From Phragmites australis (lineage: Eukaryota > Streptophyta > Magnoliopsida > Poales > Poaceae), in contig NC_084927.1 of assembly GCF_958298935.1 (NCBI RefSeq), positions 37,700,501 to 37,764,500 on the forward strand: a DNA stretch of 64,000 nucleotides. The letters are read 5' to 3'. A program made the translations under genes and the position numbers. Shown piece after piece: positions 50,701-62,180 of this stretch (within the stretch, counting starts at the first letter, position 1; each line of letters opens with the position of its first letter). Below the pieces are notes generated by a model. The model made no database searches. It was not told where the DNA came from and saw only the letters and a program-made list of their open reading frames with translations.

Positions 50701-51795
50701 AATTTTTACTTCACTTTTGGTTAGCAAAATACCCAAAAGGAATTTTGTTTCTTTTTACCCTGCATTTCCTCCCAGTAAAGGTTCATTCCAGATCTTGGTG
50801 CTCCTACAATTGATCCAGATTATATTGAACTTATTTACTGCAATGTAACTGAAATTCTATAGTTTCCTGCTATAATTTCATTCACTTGACATGATGATAA
50901 TGTACATATAGCATTTCTTGTGATCATATTGGTTCCTATGCCATGGATCTGGATCTGATTTCTTTCATAACTTGTTATGTAGGTCGAAAACCAAGAGGGT
51001 GTTATAAACTTTGATGATATCTTGAGGGAGACTGATGCCTTTATGGTTGCTAGAGGTGATCTTGGAATGGAGATTCCTGTTGAGAAGATTTTCCTTGCAC
51101 AGAAGATGATGATCTATAAGTGCAACATTGCTGGCAAGCCTGTTGTTACTGCTACTCAGATGCTTGAGTCAATGATCAAATCTCCGAGGCCAACTCGTGC
51201 TGAGGCCACTGATGTTGCAAATGCTGTTCTTGATGGAACTGACTGCGTCATGCTCAGTGGTGAGAGTGCTGCTGGAGCATACCCCGAGGTTGCTGTGAAG
51301 ATCATGGCTCGTATCTGCATCGAGGCAGAGTCTTCCCTCGACTATGAGGCTGTTTTCAAGGCGATGATCAGGTCTGCGCCGCTTCCGATGAGCCCACTGG
51401 AGTCTCTTGCATCCTCTGCTGTGCGAACTGCCAACAAGGCCAGGGCTACACTGATTGTCGTCTTGACTCGCGGTGGCACCACAGCCAAGCTGGTCGCGAA
51501 GTACCGGCCCAGGGTTCCAATCCTCTCCGTGGTTGTCCCTGTGCTAACAACCGATTCATTCGACTGGACCATCAGCTCTGAGGGCCCGGCAAGGCACAGC
51601 CTAATATACAGAGGTCTCATTCCCCTCCTTGCCGAGGGCTCTGCCAAGGCTACCGATTCAGAGTCCACAGAGGTGATCCTGGAGGCAGCACTGAAGTCGG
51701 CCGTCAAGAAGCAGCTGTGCAAGCCTGGTGACGCCATTGTAGCTCTACACCGTATCGGCGTCGCTTCTGTCATCAAGATCTGCATCGTGAAGTGA
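47750..51795 (+). CDS. Cytosolic pyruvate kinase, three exons
   Basis: Exons 47750-48022, 49353-49814 and 50983-51795 join in frame to 515 residues. Pyruvate kinase makes pyruvate and ATP from phosphoenolpyruvate and ADP, the last step of glycolysis. Visible motifs are TKLVCTLGPASRTV (26-40), NVARFNFSHG (substrate/K+ site), the active-site signature IKLMSKVENQEGV with Lys245 and Glu247, ARGDLGMEIP with Asp271 as the second metal ligand, KPVVTATQMLESM, and LTRGGTTAKLVAKYRP in the C-terminal domain. There is no transit peptide and the length fits the plant cytosolic class. Intron 2 falls exactly between Lys245 and Val246 of the signature and contains a hAT-type MITE. Intron 1 carries a TG microsatellite. 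Confidence 0.97.
48039..48071. repeat. (TC)n(TG)n microsatellite in pyruvate kinase intron 1
   Basis: A short TC run passes into about eleven TG dinucleotides (48049-48071), only about 17 bp into intron 1. It is likely to vary in length between accessions. Confidence 0.9.
50113..50663. mobile_element. hAT-type MITE with 8-bp target duplication in pyruvate kinase intron 2
   Basis: The element is 50121-50655 (535 bp). It starts CAGTGGCGGACCGAG, and its inverted right end reads CATGGGCGGACCCAC. Both flanks carry the identical octamer CTTCCTAC (50113-50120 and 50656-50663). An 8-bp duplication with CAGTGGCGGA-type ends is the mark of hAT elements. The interior is AT-rich and has no transposase, so it depends on an autonomous relative. 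It lies wholly within the intron and does not touch the splice sites. Confidence 0.85.
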
Positions 51796-54665
51796 TCATC
51801 AGACACGATTATTTGAGTCCCAGGGTTTCGCATCGCTGGGATTCATGAAACGGAACTTCTCTGCCTGTTTTAGAACTCCATGTTTCAGAGACAGTTAATT
51901 ACGCGCCCTGCCTGCATTTTGCAGGATGCCTTTATTTACATAGATTTGAGCTGGTAAATGAGGAGAGAGGACTCCATTATGCAGAACTCTACTACTGTCT
52001 ATGTTCATTGTCCTGTATTTGGCAGGTAGTTTTTTAAAATTAAGTTGAAATATGCTTTAGTATATATGTGATGAGTTATTGATAATGTTGAATTTAAAAT
52101 GACTTTAATTGATATGAGCTTATGTGTGTGATCTTATTTATGGTTAATTAAAGTTTGAATTAAAACAGACTATTTTAGAGTCTAGTAAATTATGCCTCAT
52201 CGGAACATCCGGTGTGTAGGTTTTTTTTATTATATCGGATAGTCTGGTGTTACGGTGAAGTGAGTATTGAAGTATTTTTAATGTTGAAGTAAAAATAGAA
52301 GTAAATATCGGATGGTCTGGTGATACATGTTGAGAGCGTTGAAGTATTTTCTACAGAAAGTAGACTTTTGGTGTTAAGTTTGATTATGTATGTCGGATAG
52401 TTCGGTGTTGAGATTGTGAATATCAAAGAATGCATTCGATTTTTTTAAGAGAGGTTGCAAAAGTGTGGTTCGGTGGATTGGTATGCGCTGGAATCTGGTG
52501 ATGTGCATAAGATCATCGGAAGCTTTTAGCGGATTTTTTTTTTCAGAGAGCAAAATTTTTCTAGAACAGATAGTGTTACACTCACCGGATGGTCCGGTAT
52601 TCAGAATTAGAACGTATCAGAACATCCAGTGTTCACATTTTTTGCAGGATATGCTCTGAGTTAAAGTTTTTGATTTTGTGCTAATTTGGAGATATTTTGG
52701 AGTGTGGAGAAATATGTTTGCTTGTTTTAAGGTGTGTATGTGACGGATGAAACTTGGCGGTTGACGGCGGGTGATTGTGGCTAAATGGGTGTTTGATGCT
52801 GGAAGATCAAGGAGGGCTGGACGAAGTGAAGGGTAATCCTATTTGTGCACATGAAGGTCAAGCAAGATATGAAATAAAGTATAAAGACAGCGTGTTGATA
52901 AAATCAAGCGAAGATGATGTCAGTGCAAGTGACAAGGCGGTCTGAAGGATCAGGAGCTGGAGAGACTTATCGGCGGTCAAAATCGCAAGATGTAGAACAC
53001 GAATCATCATCAAAGTGTTTGTTTCAGTGAAAGCAAGTGGCAGCTAGTTACACTTTGAGAAGTATGGTAGGGTTTCATGGTTTGATCTCAAAACCATAAA
53101 AGGACTGGAGGAGTACATGGTATCATCGTAAAGCTTGCGTCGAGACGAAGCTAAATCAATGCGTCCAGGTCATCCGATTAATACAGAAGAAAATGGATCA
53201 AAATACTCTCGGTAATAGGTAGGAGTGTGCTATAAGAGATGGGTATTTTGGAAAAAGTTAGAAAACTTAGGGTCAAGTTTTTAGACCTATAAATAGAGGG
53301 GTATGGCTATAGAAGAGGATAAACCAATCATTTGAGCTCCTTGTGCTACCCATATGAGAGTATTGTGTTAGGATTTTAGAGGAGAGGAGGATGAGTGTTT
53401 AGTCTATATAATATGCGAGAGTTTTAAGAGGAAAATCTTTATAATTCACTTAAAATAGGATTGACATCTTTGAGTAATAAAATTTATTTTGTTTCGTATG
53501 CTTGAATTCTCCTTCTTCTAGTTTTACTCTCTTAGTTCTCTTACCTTGTGTGCAAGTATTTTCTCTTTTGTGTTAATTTTCGTTTTTCCTTTTGAGCTAA
53601 AATTTTAATACATTGGGAGGTTATTCTTCTTAATGCTATAGGCATAAAAATCATATATACATGTATATGTGATAGGGTCTTAAATTCCTTTGCTTTTAGA
53701 CCATTGTCTTATAGATCTTTTTTACCCGGTATTCATACTTTTATTCTTGAGTGATCTTTTCTCAAGATTCAACATTCGTGTGAGGATGAGTCATATATTG
53801 ATTTGTTATGGAACCTATTATTCGATGCTAACCATAAGACCCACTTTTTATTAAATCTTCTAGTTTAGTTTTTGATCTTTCTTCAAAGTTTCCAAAATTT
53901 TTAGTTAGATGTAGTTTTTCCGTTACTATTTGTATTGTGTTCTGTTGTGATTTTCTGGTAGAAATATGTTAGGTGTTTGAATAGGAGAAGATCATCAATT
54001 CTATAAAAAATTTATTGAGACGTCTATTCACCCATTTCTAATTGTCACTCTCAATCTTACATTTTTCTGGTAGCTGTTTTTATAACGGAGGACTCCTTTT
54101 TGGTGGTGATGTCGACACGTATGGTAATAAGATTGGTATCATTGTCGGTATCTATTGAGTTCGATTAAAAAGCGTTTTGAGCAATATGATGATGGGACGT
54201 GCCGTGGATTTCGCATTCGTCTCTGTTTGAATCATTGTGCTTTTGTCAGCAGTGCAAATCACAGCTTAGGATAGGTTTCAGTTTCCTCTTATCAATGTTT
54301 TGGAGGATAGTAAATCTCTAGACAAATTTGTGCAGAATACAAAATGTGAAAAACCCACGCTAAAGTTACCAAAGTTTTAGGCCATGTTTACCTCAAAATT
54401 TGTGGTTTTGAGTGCAATTTGCTCCTGTTTTTTTGAAGAGACCGCAACCTCGTTCAATCGTACTGTACTTGCTTTGGAAGCCACGTTTCAATTTGCCGTC
54501 GAGTTTGTGCGCTGCTGCTGCTCACTGGACGTCCGACCCCGGCAGTGAGGCGCGCGCCTAACCGTCCACGGGAAGGGCAAGAAACGCACCACCGGGCAGT
54601 GAGGCGGGCGGCTTGCAGGAGACGGAGACAGGCGATGCCTTCCTCCTGCTCCGCCGCCACCACGG
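51796..54665. other. Intergenic; decayed LTR-retrotransposon remnant at about 52190-54062
   Basis: After the pyruvate kinase 3' UTR, six degenerate copies of a CGGATGGTCCGGTGTT-like motif occur (near 52201, 52234, 52305, 52390, 52582 and 52617). A CTATAAATAGAGGGGTATGG TATA-like block follows near 53290, then an end resembling ATTGAGACGTCTATTCACCC near 54015. This arrangement recalls long Copia-type LTRs of grasses (inference). No coding region is left. Confidence 0.4.
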
Positions 54666-57600
54666 ATGGGTCTCATTGAGGGCCTCTTCGGCGGCGACCA
54701 CAGCAGGGGGAGGGGCAACAAGGGGCACGGCAGCGCTGAGGAGAAGGCGGGCATGGCCATCCCTCCCCTCTCGCCCACCGCCGCCTCCGTCGTCCGCCGA
54801 TGTGCCCGGTCCGTCCATCTCCCGGGTGTTGCTGGACGCACGGCGCACTCGGTTTCTTGACGCCAAAATTATCGTGACGTGACATTGCATCGCGTGGCCA
54901 TGGCAGGATCGCAGGCGTGCCGGTGGATCAGCTGCTCCGGCGGTTCGACACGGAGGAGCAGGGCGGCCGGCCGCTGGAGTACGCCAGGAGCGTCGTGGAG
55001 TACTGCTCCTGCATTGCCCTGCGCGTCGAGACCAAGCGCCAGGATTACCTCGGCGACAGGGAGTTCCACTCGCTCACCTACGACCTGATGCTCGCCTGGG
55101 AGGCGCCCGATGAGGAAACCGACGCCGTGTTTCAGGTGAGATCGAATCTCCGTCGTAAAAACAAACCGCGGCACCATGTGATGCATCATCCATATCGGAA
55201 ACCGATCAAGACTGATTTTTTTTCACGATACAGAAAACGGCATTCAGCATTCTCCGCGACGACGCGGACGACGACGACGGTGGATCCATATTCTATTCAA
55301 GCCCAACGCAGATGGCCATTCAGGTCCTTCCATTGTTCTTCCTGTATATGCTCTTGTTCTTGATCAAACCCTTCCATCAAATGCTTGCTTTGCATTGCAT
55401 GATCGTCTTCGTTGTGTGGAATTGATGACTAGGTCGATGGGAGGAGGACGGTTGGACCCGAGGCATTTGCCAAGATTGCTCCTTCCTGCCCAGCCATGGC
55501 GCATCCCATCACCGTTAGTAACCTGTTCGACGCGCTCACCAACTCTACGGGAGGCCGGTTGCATTTTCTCATCTACCACAAGTACCTCAAAAGCTTAGAC
55601 CAGTAGGTGCATGTATTGCTCAAACCTATTTCATTCTCTGAATGATGGCATTATGGATAAGTAATCGGTTGGTTACTTTCACTGCGTGACTGCCTTACTG
55701 TGGCATCTCTGATGCTAGGGTGCTCAGCTCTGCAAAACGTATATCGGATGGACACAAAGCTCCTGCCATTCAGCTTTCGGACGGTGAAGTAATCCTCGAC
55801 ATCCATGGCGCCGCAACGCCCAAGCCGGTCCTTCAGCACATCGGGACGTCCACATGGCCTGGTTAATCATCTTCCTTATGGTAATTTTGATCAGTTCCGG
55901 TGAGCTGTTCTTCTTCACAAGGCGCTTAATGTGTAAGGGCTGCACATTACATAATGCAGGGAGGCTCACACTGACGAATCACGCACTCTACTTCGAGGCT
56001 ATCGGTGTCGATTTCTCATATGGCGAGGCTGCTGTGTATGATCTGGCAAGGGACTTGAAGCAGCTCGTAAAACGTGAGTCCACTGGGCCATGGGGTGCTC
56101 ATCTCTTTGACAAAGCAGTCATGTACAAGTCTAGCTCAACGTGAGTAATTGATTCCTACAGAACAGAAGGCTTTATTCTAATGCTCTTGACTCTTGAGTA
56201 ACCAAAAAAAGCTACTGCCTTTTTTTTTCACAATGCACCGCAATCTGCAAGTACGATGGCTAATGTATATTTGCTACCGACAGAAGCGAACCCGTGTTCT
56301 TCGAATTCCCTCAATTCAAAGGCCACACTCGCCGAGACTACTGGTTTGCGGTGATCAAAGAGGTGCTGCACACGCACAAGTTCATAAGGAAGTACATGCT
56401 TACAAATTTTCAGAAGGCAGAGGCTCTTTCAGTTGCGGCGCTTGGAATTCTGCGGTACCGCACAGTGAAGGAGGGCTTCCACATATTACCGGCACATTTT
56501 AAGACCACCCTTGCCTTCAACTTAGCAGAGAAACTGCCCAAGGGGGATAAGATATTGGAGGCACTGTACGGCGAGCTGCAGCAGCATTGCTCAAGATTCA
56601 GAGGAAGCGAGGATTTTGCACAGAGTAGTTCAGATGAATTGACACTTGCTGACCCCTTCCCGCTTTCAGCGTATACAATGGTGAGGATGGGTTTGCTGGC
56701 ACTGAAGGAGGAGGACAATACTGAGGAAAGGGATTTCACGGCTCGAGATGTGCAGATAGGAGGAACTAGCTCGGTGCAAATGGCTCTAGAGCGATCGTTC
56801 GGTTATTCGGGCAGAGTGGAGGCGGCACGGGCAACGCTTGATCAGGTCAAAGTGGAAGACATAGATACTAATGTAGCTGTGTTGAAGGTATTGCTCTTCA
56901 TTTCATAGTAGTTCATCATGTTACACAAGATTCTAAATCAGGTACTGGAACTCTGAAACGAAAACCACAGGTCTAAGGAACCATGTCGGTATAGCCTGAT
57001 CTTGTTTGAAGAATAACAACGTAATAACGGTGGTTAATTCCCTCCTATTCAGGAACTACTATTTCCTTTGATTGAGATAGGCAAAGTACTTCTTGCTTTC
57101 GCTGAGTGGGAAGATCAACTTAACTCATATGTCTTCTTGTTCTGTTTCCTCTACATGGTATATAGGTATTGTTTCTTGATCATTGATCTTGTTATATGAG
57201 ACAGCTTCACAGCGTTTCTGCAAATTCCAGTTCGAAGGAAGCATTTCTGACCAAAATGGTTTGTACTGCAGTGGTTGGATCTGGTTCATGTTTCCTGGCT
57301 TTTTGCTCGGCTCTAGCCTCTTCATGCTATGGCACAAACACTATGTGAAGGGGCAGTTGATAGGAGCATTTGAGGTCACAACCCCTCGGAGAAGAACTGT
57401 CCAGCAGCTCCTGGCTTTGCAAGAAGCCATCTCGCAGTTGGAAGCACACGTGCAAGCCGGAAACATTTTTCTTCTCAAGCTTCGGTCCCTCATGCTTGCA
57501 GCATTTCCTCAGGTTCTGTTTTCTAGCCATCTTGTTTGCAACTTTGCCATTTTGACAGGTGGAATTTGATTTGATGCTTGGTTTCAGAGCACCAGCAAAG

Positions 57601-57842
57601 TTGCGGCTGCGTTGGTCGTCATGGCTGCGGCATTCGCGTTCCTGCCGTTGAGAAGCATCATCCTGCTGGTTGTGCTGGAAGCATACACGAGGCAGATGCC
57701 GGTGAGGAAGAAAAGCAGTGAGAAACTGGTGAGGAGGTTGAGGGAGTGGTGGCTCCGGATTCCAGCTGCTCCTGTACAGCTCCTGAGGCCTCAGGACACT
57801 AGGAGATGGAGACCGAGGTTGAGATCGAGACAAGCAATCTAG
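54666..57842 (+). CDS. DUF639 family protein, ten exons
   Basis: Exons 54666-54808, 54907-55135, 55234-55323, 55433-55602, 55719-55861, 55960-56140, 56284-56887, 57053-57165, 57272-57512 and 57588-57842 join in frame to 722 residues. Start is MGLIEGLFGG. Residues ~45-600 match the plant DUF639 pattern: GVPVDQLLRRFD, ARSVVEYCSCIAL, a GRAM/PH-like GRLTLTNHALYFEAIGVDF segment, FEFPQFKGHTRRDYWFAVIK, and the NFQKAEALSVAALGILR helix. Two hydrophobic regions near the C-terminus (about residues 546-578, VFLFCFLYMVY joined to WFMFPGFLLGSSLFML, and 640-672) indicate membrane anchoring. The basic tail RRWRPRLRSRQ follows. Arabidopsis members are plastid- or membrane-associated proteins of unknown function, so I assign none. 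The GRAM-like segment could bind phosphoinositides (inference). Confidence 0.92.
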
Positions 57843-58120
57843 AAATGTTGGATTTTTTACCCGTACATTCTTCCGAGTGGTAGAAATGTTGATGTTATAT
57901 GGACAGGATTAAAGTGCAGAGGAAAGAAGAGTCTGGGTGTAAGCTGGGGCCTGTTCTTGGTCAGTGGAACTAAATGAAATAATGGTGTCTTGTTTATTGT
58001 TGTAACAGATTCCTTTCGTTGAAATGGCCGGTACCAGTTGGGCAAAATAAATGGACGGGGAATCATATGTGTTGTAGCAGTCAACAGCAACTGATCATTA
58101 AAGTTGATTTCTTAACATAT

Positions 58121-58882
58121 TAGTACCGAATAATTGTTTGGGTGTTTTATGGTGGCACGATTAATATAAATGGGGAGTTTGATAAGATGATGGAGCAAGT
58201 GTTGAAATTTGAAAACTCATCTTGCTTCGATGAAATTGTTAATCGGGTTAGATCAATTATGAATGTTGATGCGGATGCATGTGATGTAACTATACGTGGA
58301 AGGTTTGATACTGGACGGGGTGACAGGGCTCACTATGTTATCATAGAGTTGACATCAGAGAATGATTGGAAGCTATATAAGGATTGTGTGAACGGTTCTC
58401 AAGTTTATTGCGTGGAGATTGTAGTTGATGTGGGTATAGGAGGAAGCTCGATGCCATCGGTTCAAGATGTGTCAGGTAGTATTAGCTAGAAAGTGGATCC
58501 TATTGAGCATTTGACTTAGGAAATAACCGCTATTATCCCAGAGGTGGCCGATGTCTCCGAACTCGTCGATATTATAATTCCAGATGTACCTCGTGCCTCT
58601 GTTTAGGAGATAGTTGCTGGTGATTCAAATAACTTTGATTTAGCTATAGTAAGTAACGACTTCGACAATGGGGTTCTTAGGGATGAGGAGGCTCAAGCAA
58701 ATGTTGACAAAATACCCATCTTTTCGTCGAACGGTGATGCCAAAGATGAAAGTGATGAGGTAGAAGAAGATGAACACTAGTCACCTTCTTACGATGCTCC
58801 AGATAACTTGACAGCACCACCAAATGATGCTTATTCCGTCATGCAATATCACGATCCACCTCATCTTTATCATTCCCATTAA
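58121..58882 (+). pseudogene. Transposon-derived pseudogene (MULE-type transposase N-terminus-like)
   Basis: One reading frame runs through FYGGTININGEFDKMMEQV, DEIVNRVRSIMNVDADACDV and VIIELTSENDWKLYKDCV, then an acidic region (DEVEEDEH), to TAA at 58880. It is broken by four stops, all TAG, at about 58487, 58517, 58604 and 58778, with no frameshift. This layout, with a variable N-terminal PB1-like part and then an acidic linker, is that of plant Mutator-like transposase N-termini. The transposase core is missing. Family assignment is by pattern and remains moderate. Confidence 0.55.
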
Positions 58883-59765
58883 CAAGGTACAACCAACATA
58901 GGATATCAAAACAAAAAATATAGATATTATGCATAAAATTAACCATATCCTTACCAACCACATGCCCGCAGTAGTACCCCACACTAAGTTCGGAGGAAAC
59001 TATCTCGTATCGAGCTTTCACATCACAATTGCACTTCCTTGGACGACGTGGTTCTATCACCATATTCTCTTTCATTTGATCATCTTCGTCATCTATCCAT
59101 TCACCATCAGTACCATACAACGAATCCTGAAAGTTACAAGTAGCATTGGCATTGCATTAAAATTCATGATACAAGGTATATAATATCTAATTCTACCTCA
59201 TTCAAATTGTAAACAAGCATCTATGCTCGATTTTTACCTTTGTCATCCCTTCCTAACAAAAGTAAGAAGATCCCCAAAAGGTTCACACAAGCATGCTTCG
59301 CTTCCCACACTTGCACAACGCAGGATTCGCTACACATATTATGCTCACTTCCCACTTCCCGCTTTATCCATCAGTTTTGGTGGATTTGGTAGAGGAGGAA
59401 CCCAATAAACAAACTTGTCATATGGATTCAAATACTAACTAAACTGTTTCACCTTCAGAATTCTAGGGTCATATATCTCAAGTCCATCAATCTATAGAAA
59501 GAAGTAGCACATCTCCCACTTCTGCAAATTATTAAAACATCATGTCAATAAAAGTAATATCATATGCTTCCATCCTAACTCATAACAAATACTCACTCAC
59601 ACGATAATCCTTGCACAGGTAGAAAATGTGGTCAGCAATATCTTCATGTAGTGACTGAAGGACCAAAGCAGGCTTACCATAGTCACAAGTCTGGACGAGG
59701 AGAGCGGGAGGAACGGGGGCATCCTTGCCACTAACATCAGGATATTTCTTACCTATGTGTACCCA
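58840..59765 (-). pseudogene. GRF-zinc-finger-like transposon-associated pseudogene, convergent to the previous one
   Basis: On the minus strand the first exon-like block (about 59765-59605) reads VHIGKKYPDVSGKDAPVPPA and later YGKPALVLQSLHEDIADHIF, ending in a GTGAGT donor. A second block (about 59527-59240) reads KWEMCYFFL, a TAG, IDGLEIYDPRILKVKQFS, another TAG, and then PYDKFVYWVPPLPNPPKLM. Three further stops follow before RILRCASVGSEACLCEPFGD. A third block has PRKCNCDVKARYEIVSSELS then YYCGH, like a GRF-type finger. Such genes are found beside Mutator-like transposases in grasses. Stops make it non-functional. Confidence 0.55.
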
Positions 59766-61150
59766 CTTTTACTTACACCATAAATTAGTCGTCATACCAT
59801 ATAACTGCAAATCCATTACGAATTTGACATGCACCAAACACTTTTACATTCAACACTACTAAATCCTATGCACTACAAGAGTCAATTTTGCAACACAACC
59901 TACAAGAGTAAAATGATCTACATAAAAGTATAATAAACATGCTACATTAAGCATCGAAGAACAACAATAAATAACTATTAGTTAATCTAACCAAATTTTA
60001 ATATTGTCATCACCTAATCTCCAAACCCTATGTAGTAAAAAAAAACCATCTAAAACTACAGAGAAAATCAAAATTAAATAGATGCAATGGAGTATTTACC
60101 TTTAATGAGCAATCCCTTTGATCTGGGTCTGAAATCGATGGATTTGATGAAAAATTTAGAGAGGGAAAAGAGGGCAAAAGCAAGGTCCTCATGCTCGGTC
60201 TGAAAGGAGGAGGAAGAAAGGAAGAGGGAGCCAAGGCCTTTGGCACGATAGACAGTTGCGACTCAGGGTTGCCACATTAGCCCTACATGGCCACATATAA
60301 AGACATCAGGGCTAATATCAGCGTGGTCATCTTGATCATGCCAATACATATGGTGTGACCACGTTAGAGAGTCACGTTAAGGACTTTGGCGTGATAAAAA
60401 GGACTACTTCTTGAAAAATTAGTTTTTTCTATCTTTAAATATAGCTAAAAAAATCCTGCAGCAGCTAGCTTTGGTTCTTGCTTGGGCTGCTAGAATCAGT
60501 TGATCGAACGCAGCAAACGGGAGGAACGGGAGATCCTTGCAAATAACATCAGGATACTTCTTAGCTATGTGTGCCTACTTTTGTTTACATCACAAATTAA
60601 TCATCATACCATATAACTGCAAATCCATTACGAATTTGATATGCACCAAACACTTTTACATTCAATACTACCAAATCATATACACTACAAGAGTCAATTT
60701 TACAGCACAACCTAATAGAGTAAAATGGGCAAAAGCAAGGTCCTAATGCTCCGTCTGAAAGGAGGAGGAGGAGTAAAGGGAGAGGGAGGGAAGAGAGCAT
60801 GATCTTGAGTCAAGCCAAGGTCTTTGACGTGACAGACAGTCGCGACTCAGGGTTGTCATATAAGCCCTACATGGCCATATATAAAGGCTTTAAGGCTGAT
60901 ATTAGCATGGTCACCTTGATCACACCACATGCATGTCAAGTCACGCTAAGGATTTTAGTATGATAAAAAAAACTACTTCTTAAAAAATCAATTTCCCCCT
61001 ATTTCTAATTTAAAAATAGCTAAAAAAAACCCTGTGGCAGCTAGCTTTGGTTGTTTCTTGGGCTGCTGGAACCAAAGCTCAGAAGAGCATAAGAGGAGAC
61101 CCGGCTCAGTTTATACTCTAACACGGAATCAGTTGATCGAACGCAGCAAG
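59706..61150. repeat. Direct tandem duplication of ~0.8 kb
   Basis: Copy 1 is 59706-60517 and copy 2 is 60519-61150. Both begin GGGAGGAACGGG, run through a shared CATACCATATAACTGCAAAT, and end CAGTTGATCGAACGCAGCAA. Copy 2 lacks the part matching roughly 59925-60173, and the copies differ by scattered substitutions. The left part of copy 1 overlaps the first exon of the minus-strand pseudogene. Confidence 0.8.
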
Positions 61151-61218
61151 CGAGGGAGTGAACGCGCGAATGAGAAGTGGAAAAAGTTCGCCGGAAACCG
61201 CTTCGCTGATCACGTCAC

Positions 61219-61342
61219 GGATGAAAGCTTTCCAAATGCACTCACTCCCTCTGAACATTCAACACATGAACAACACCGGTGGATGAAAGCTTTCCAAATG
61301 CACTCACTCCCTCTGAACATTCAACACATGAACAACACCGGT
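61219..61342. repeat. Perfect 62-bp tandem duplication
   Basis: 61219-61280 and 61281-61342 are identical. Each begins GGATGAAAGCTTTCC and ends GAACAACACCGGT. The absence of differences indicates a recent duplication, perhaps by replication slippage. Confidence 0.92.
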
Positions 61343-62028
61343 CAAATGGAGCATGCTTACCTGCAGCGATTGGCAGGCATCTTCCGGGCAATTATTCAAC
61401 TCTTTCCCTTCCCTGATACGTCAACGGTGAGCTCGACATGACACGATCGATCGGATCGAATCTCTGTCGACTCACACACTGGCCGTTCGTTCAGGCCAAC
61501 AAGGGATGCCATCCACCGTACATGCATGCAGCAGGCTCGCGGTCTCGAGTCGGCGGCGAACTGGCAATTTCAAGTATGCAACCATTCAACACATGATCTC
61601 ACATGGATCTGCGTGCAAACGCGCACGCGCAGCGCGTACCATTCGTAATATCACGAGCATCATATGTTTCATAAGGAAAGCTTTGCTAACTCTTATTATT
61701 AATTACATCACGAAGATAAATCACACAAGACTTTAGAACATGATCATTATATTTTTGATAATTAAAGTTTTATTGAGTTTTATCGTTATATTAAAAAGAT
61801 ATAATCGTAGAAAAGTTCATCTTTATCTCTACATAACTCAAATATACACAATTAATATGGACATCACATAAGACAGTTATGCGATTTCTTCTTCCACTAA
61901 ACAGAAGGAAAAGACAATCACGTCGCCATGGGCCATGGCAAACCAAGTCAAGAGACCCCGATAATCCACGGTCTAGAAGCCAAGCCAAGCCAAACTAAAC
62001 CAACCATTCGGACGCGCGTTCCATCGCA
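61343..62028. other. Upstream region of the NHL gene; no other gene seen
   Basis: This is mixed-composition intergenic DNA. The open frame spanning 61034-61441 depends on a non-ATG start and on the duplications, and is treated as chance. Confidence 0.5.
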
Positions 62029-62034
62029 TATAAA
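62029..62034 (+). promoter_or_regulatory. TATA box of the NDR1/HIN1-like gene
   Basis: TATAAA in the context CGCATATAAACCCG lies 152 bp upstream of the ATG at 62181. This implies a 5' UTR of about 120 bases. Confidence 0.6.
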
Positions 62035-62180
62035 CCCGTCAGAGAGCACCGATGAGATGAGACGCTAACTTTTCACCAAACCAAACCAAGCCCACCGCGC
62101 TGTGTTGCACGCGCCGGTCTCTTACCTTGAATTCGTGCAGGCAACTCGATCGGCCGGAGACGTACGTGAAGAGCGCAAAC

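Noticed and set aside
55176..55233. Read-through of DUF639 exon 2 into the following intron
   Set aside because: The donor CAG|GTGAG at 55135 and acceptor at 55233 give a join (VFQ-KTAFSILRDD) that fits the family, whereas read-through gives an unrelated basic peptide.
61034..61441. 135-residue frame containing a repeated peptide
   Set aside because: It starts with GTG, and its internal repeat comes from the 62-bp DNA duplication. It overlaps the duplicated transposon-flanking DNA.
62127..62180. Longer NHL protein starting at 62127
   Set aside because: The first codon is TTG. The ATG at 62181 has a good context and gives a normal NHL N-terminus.
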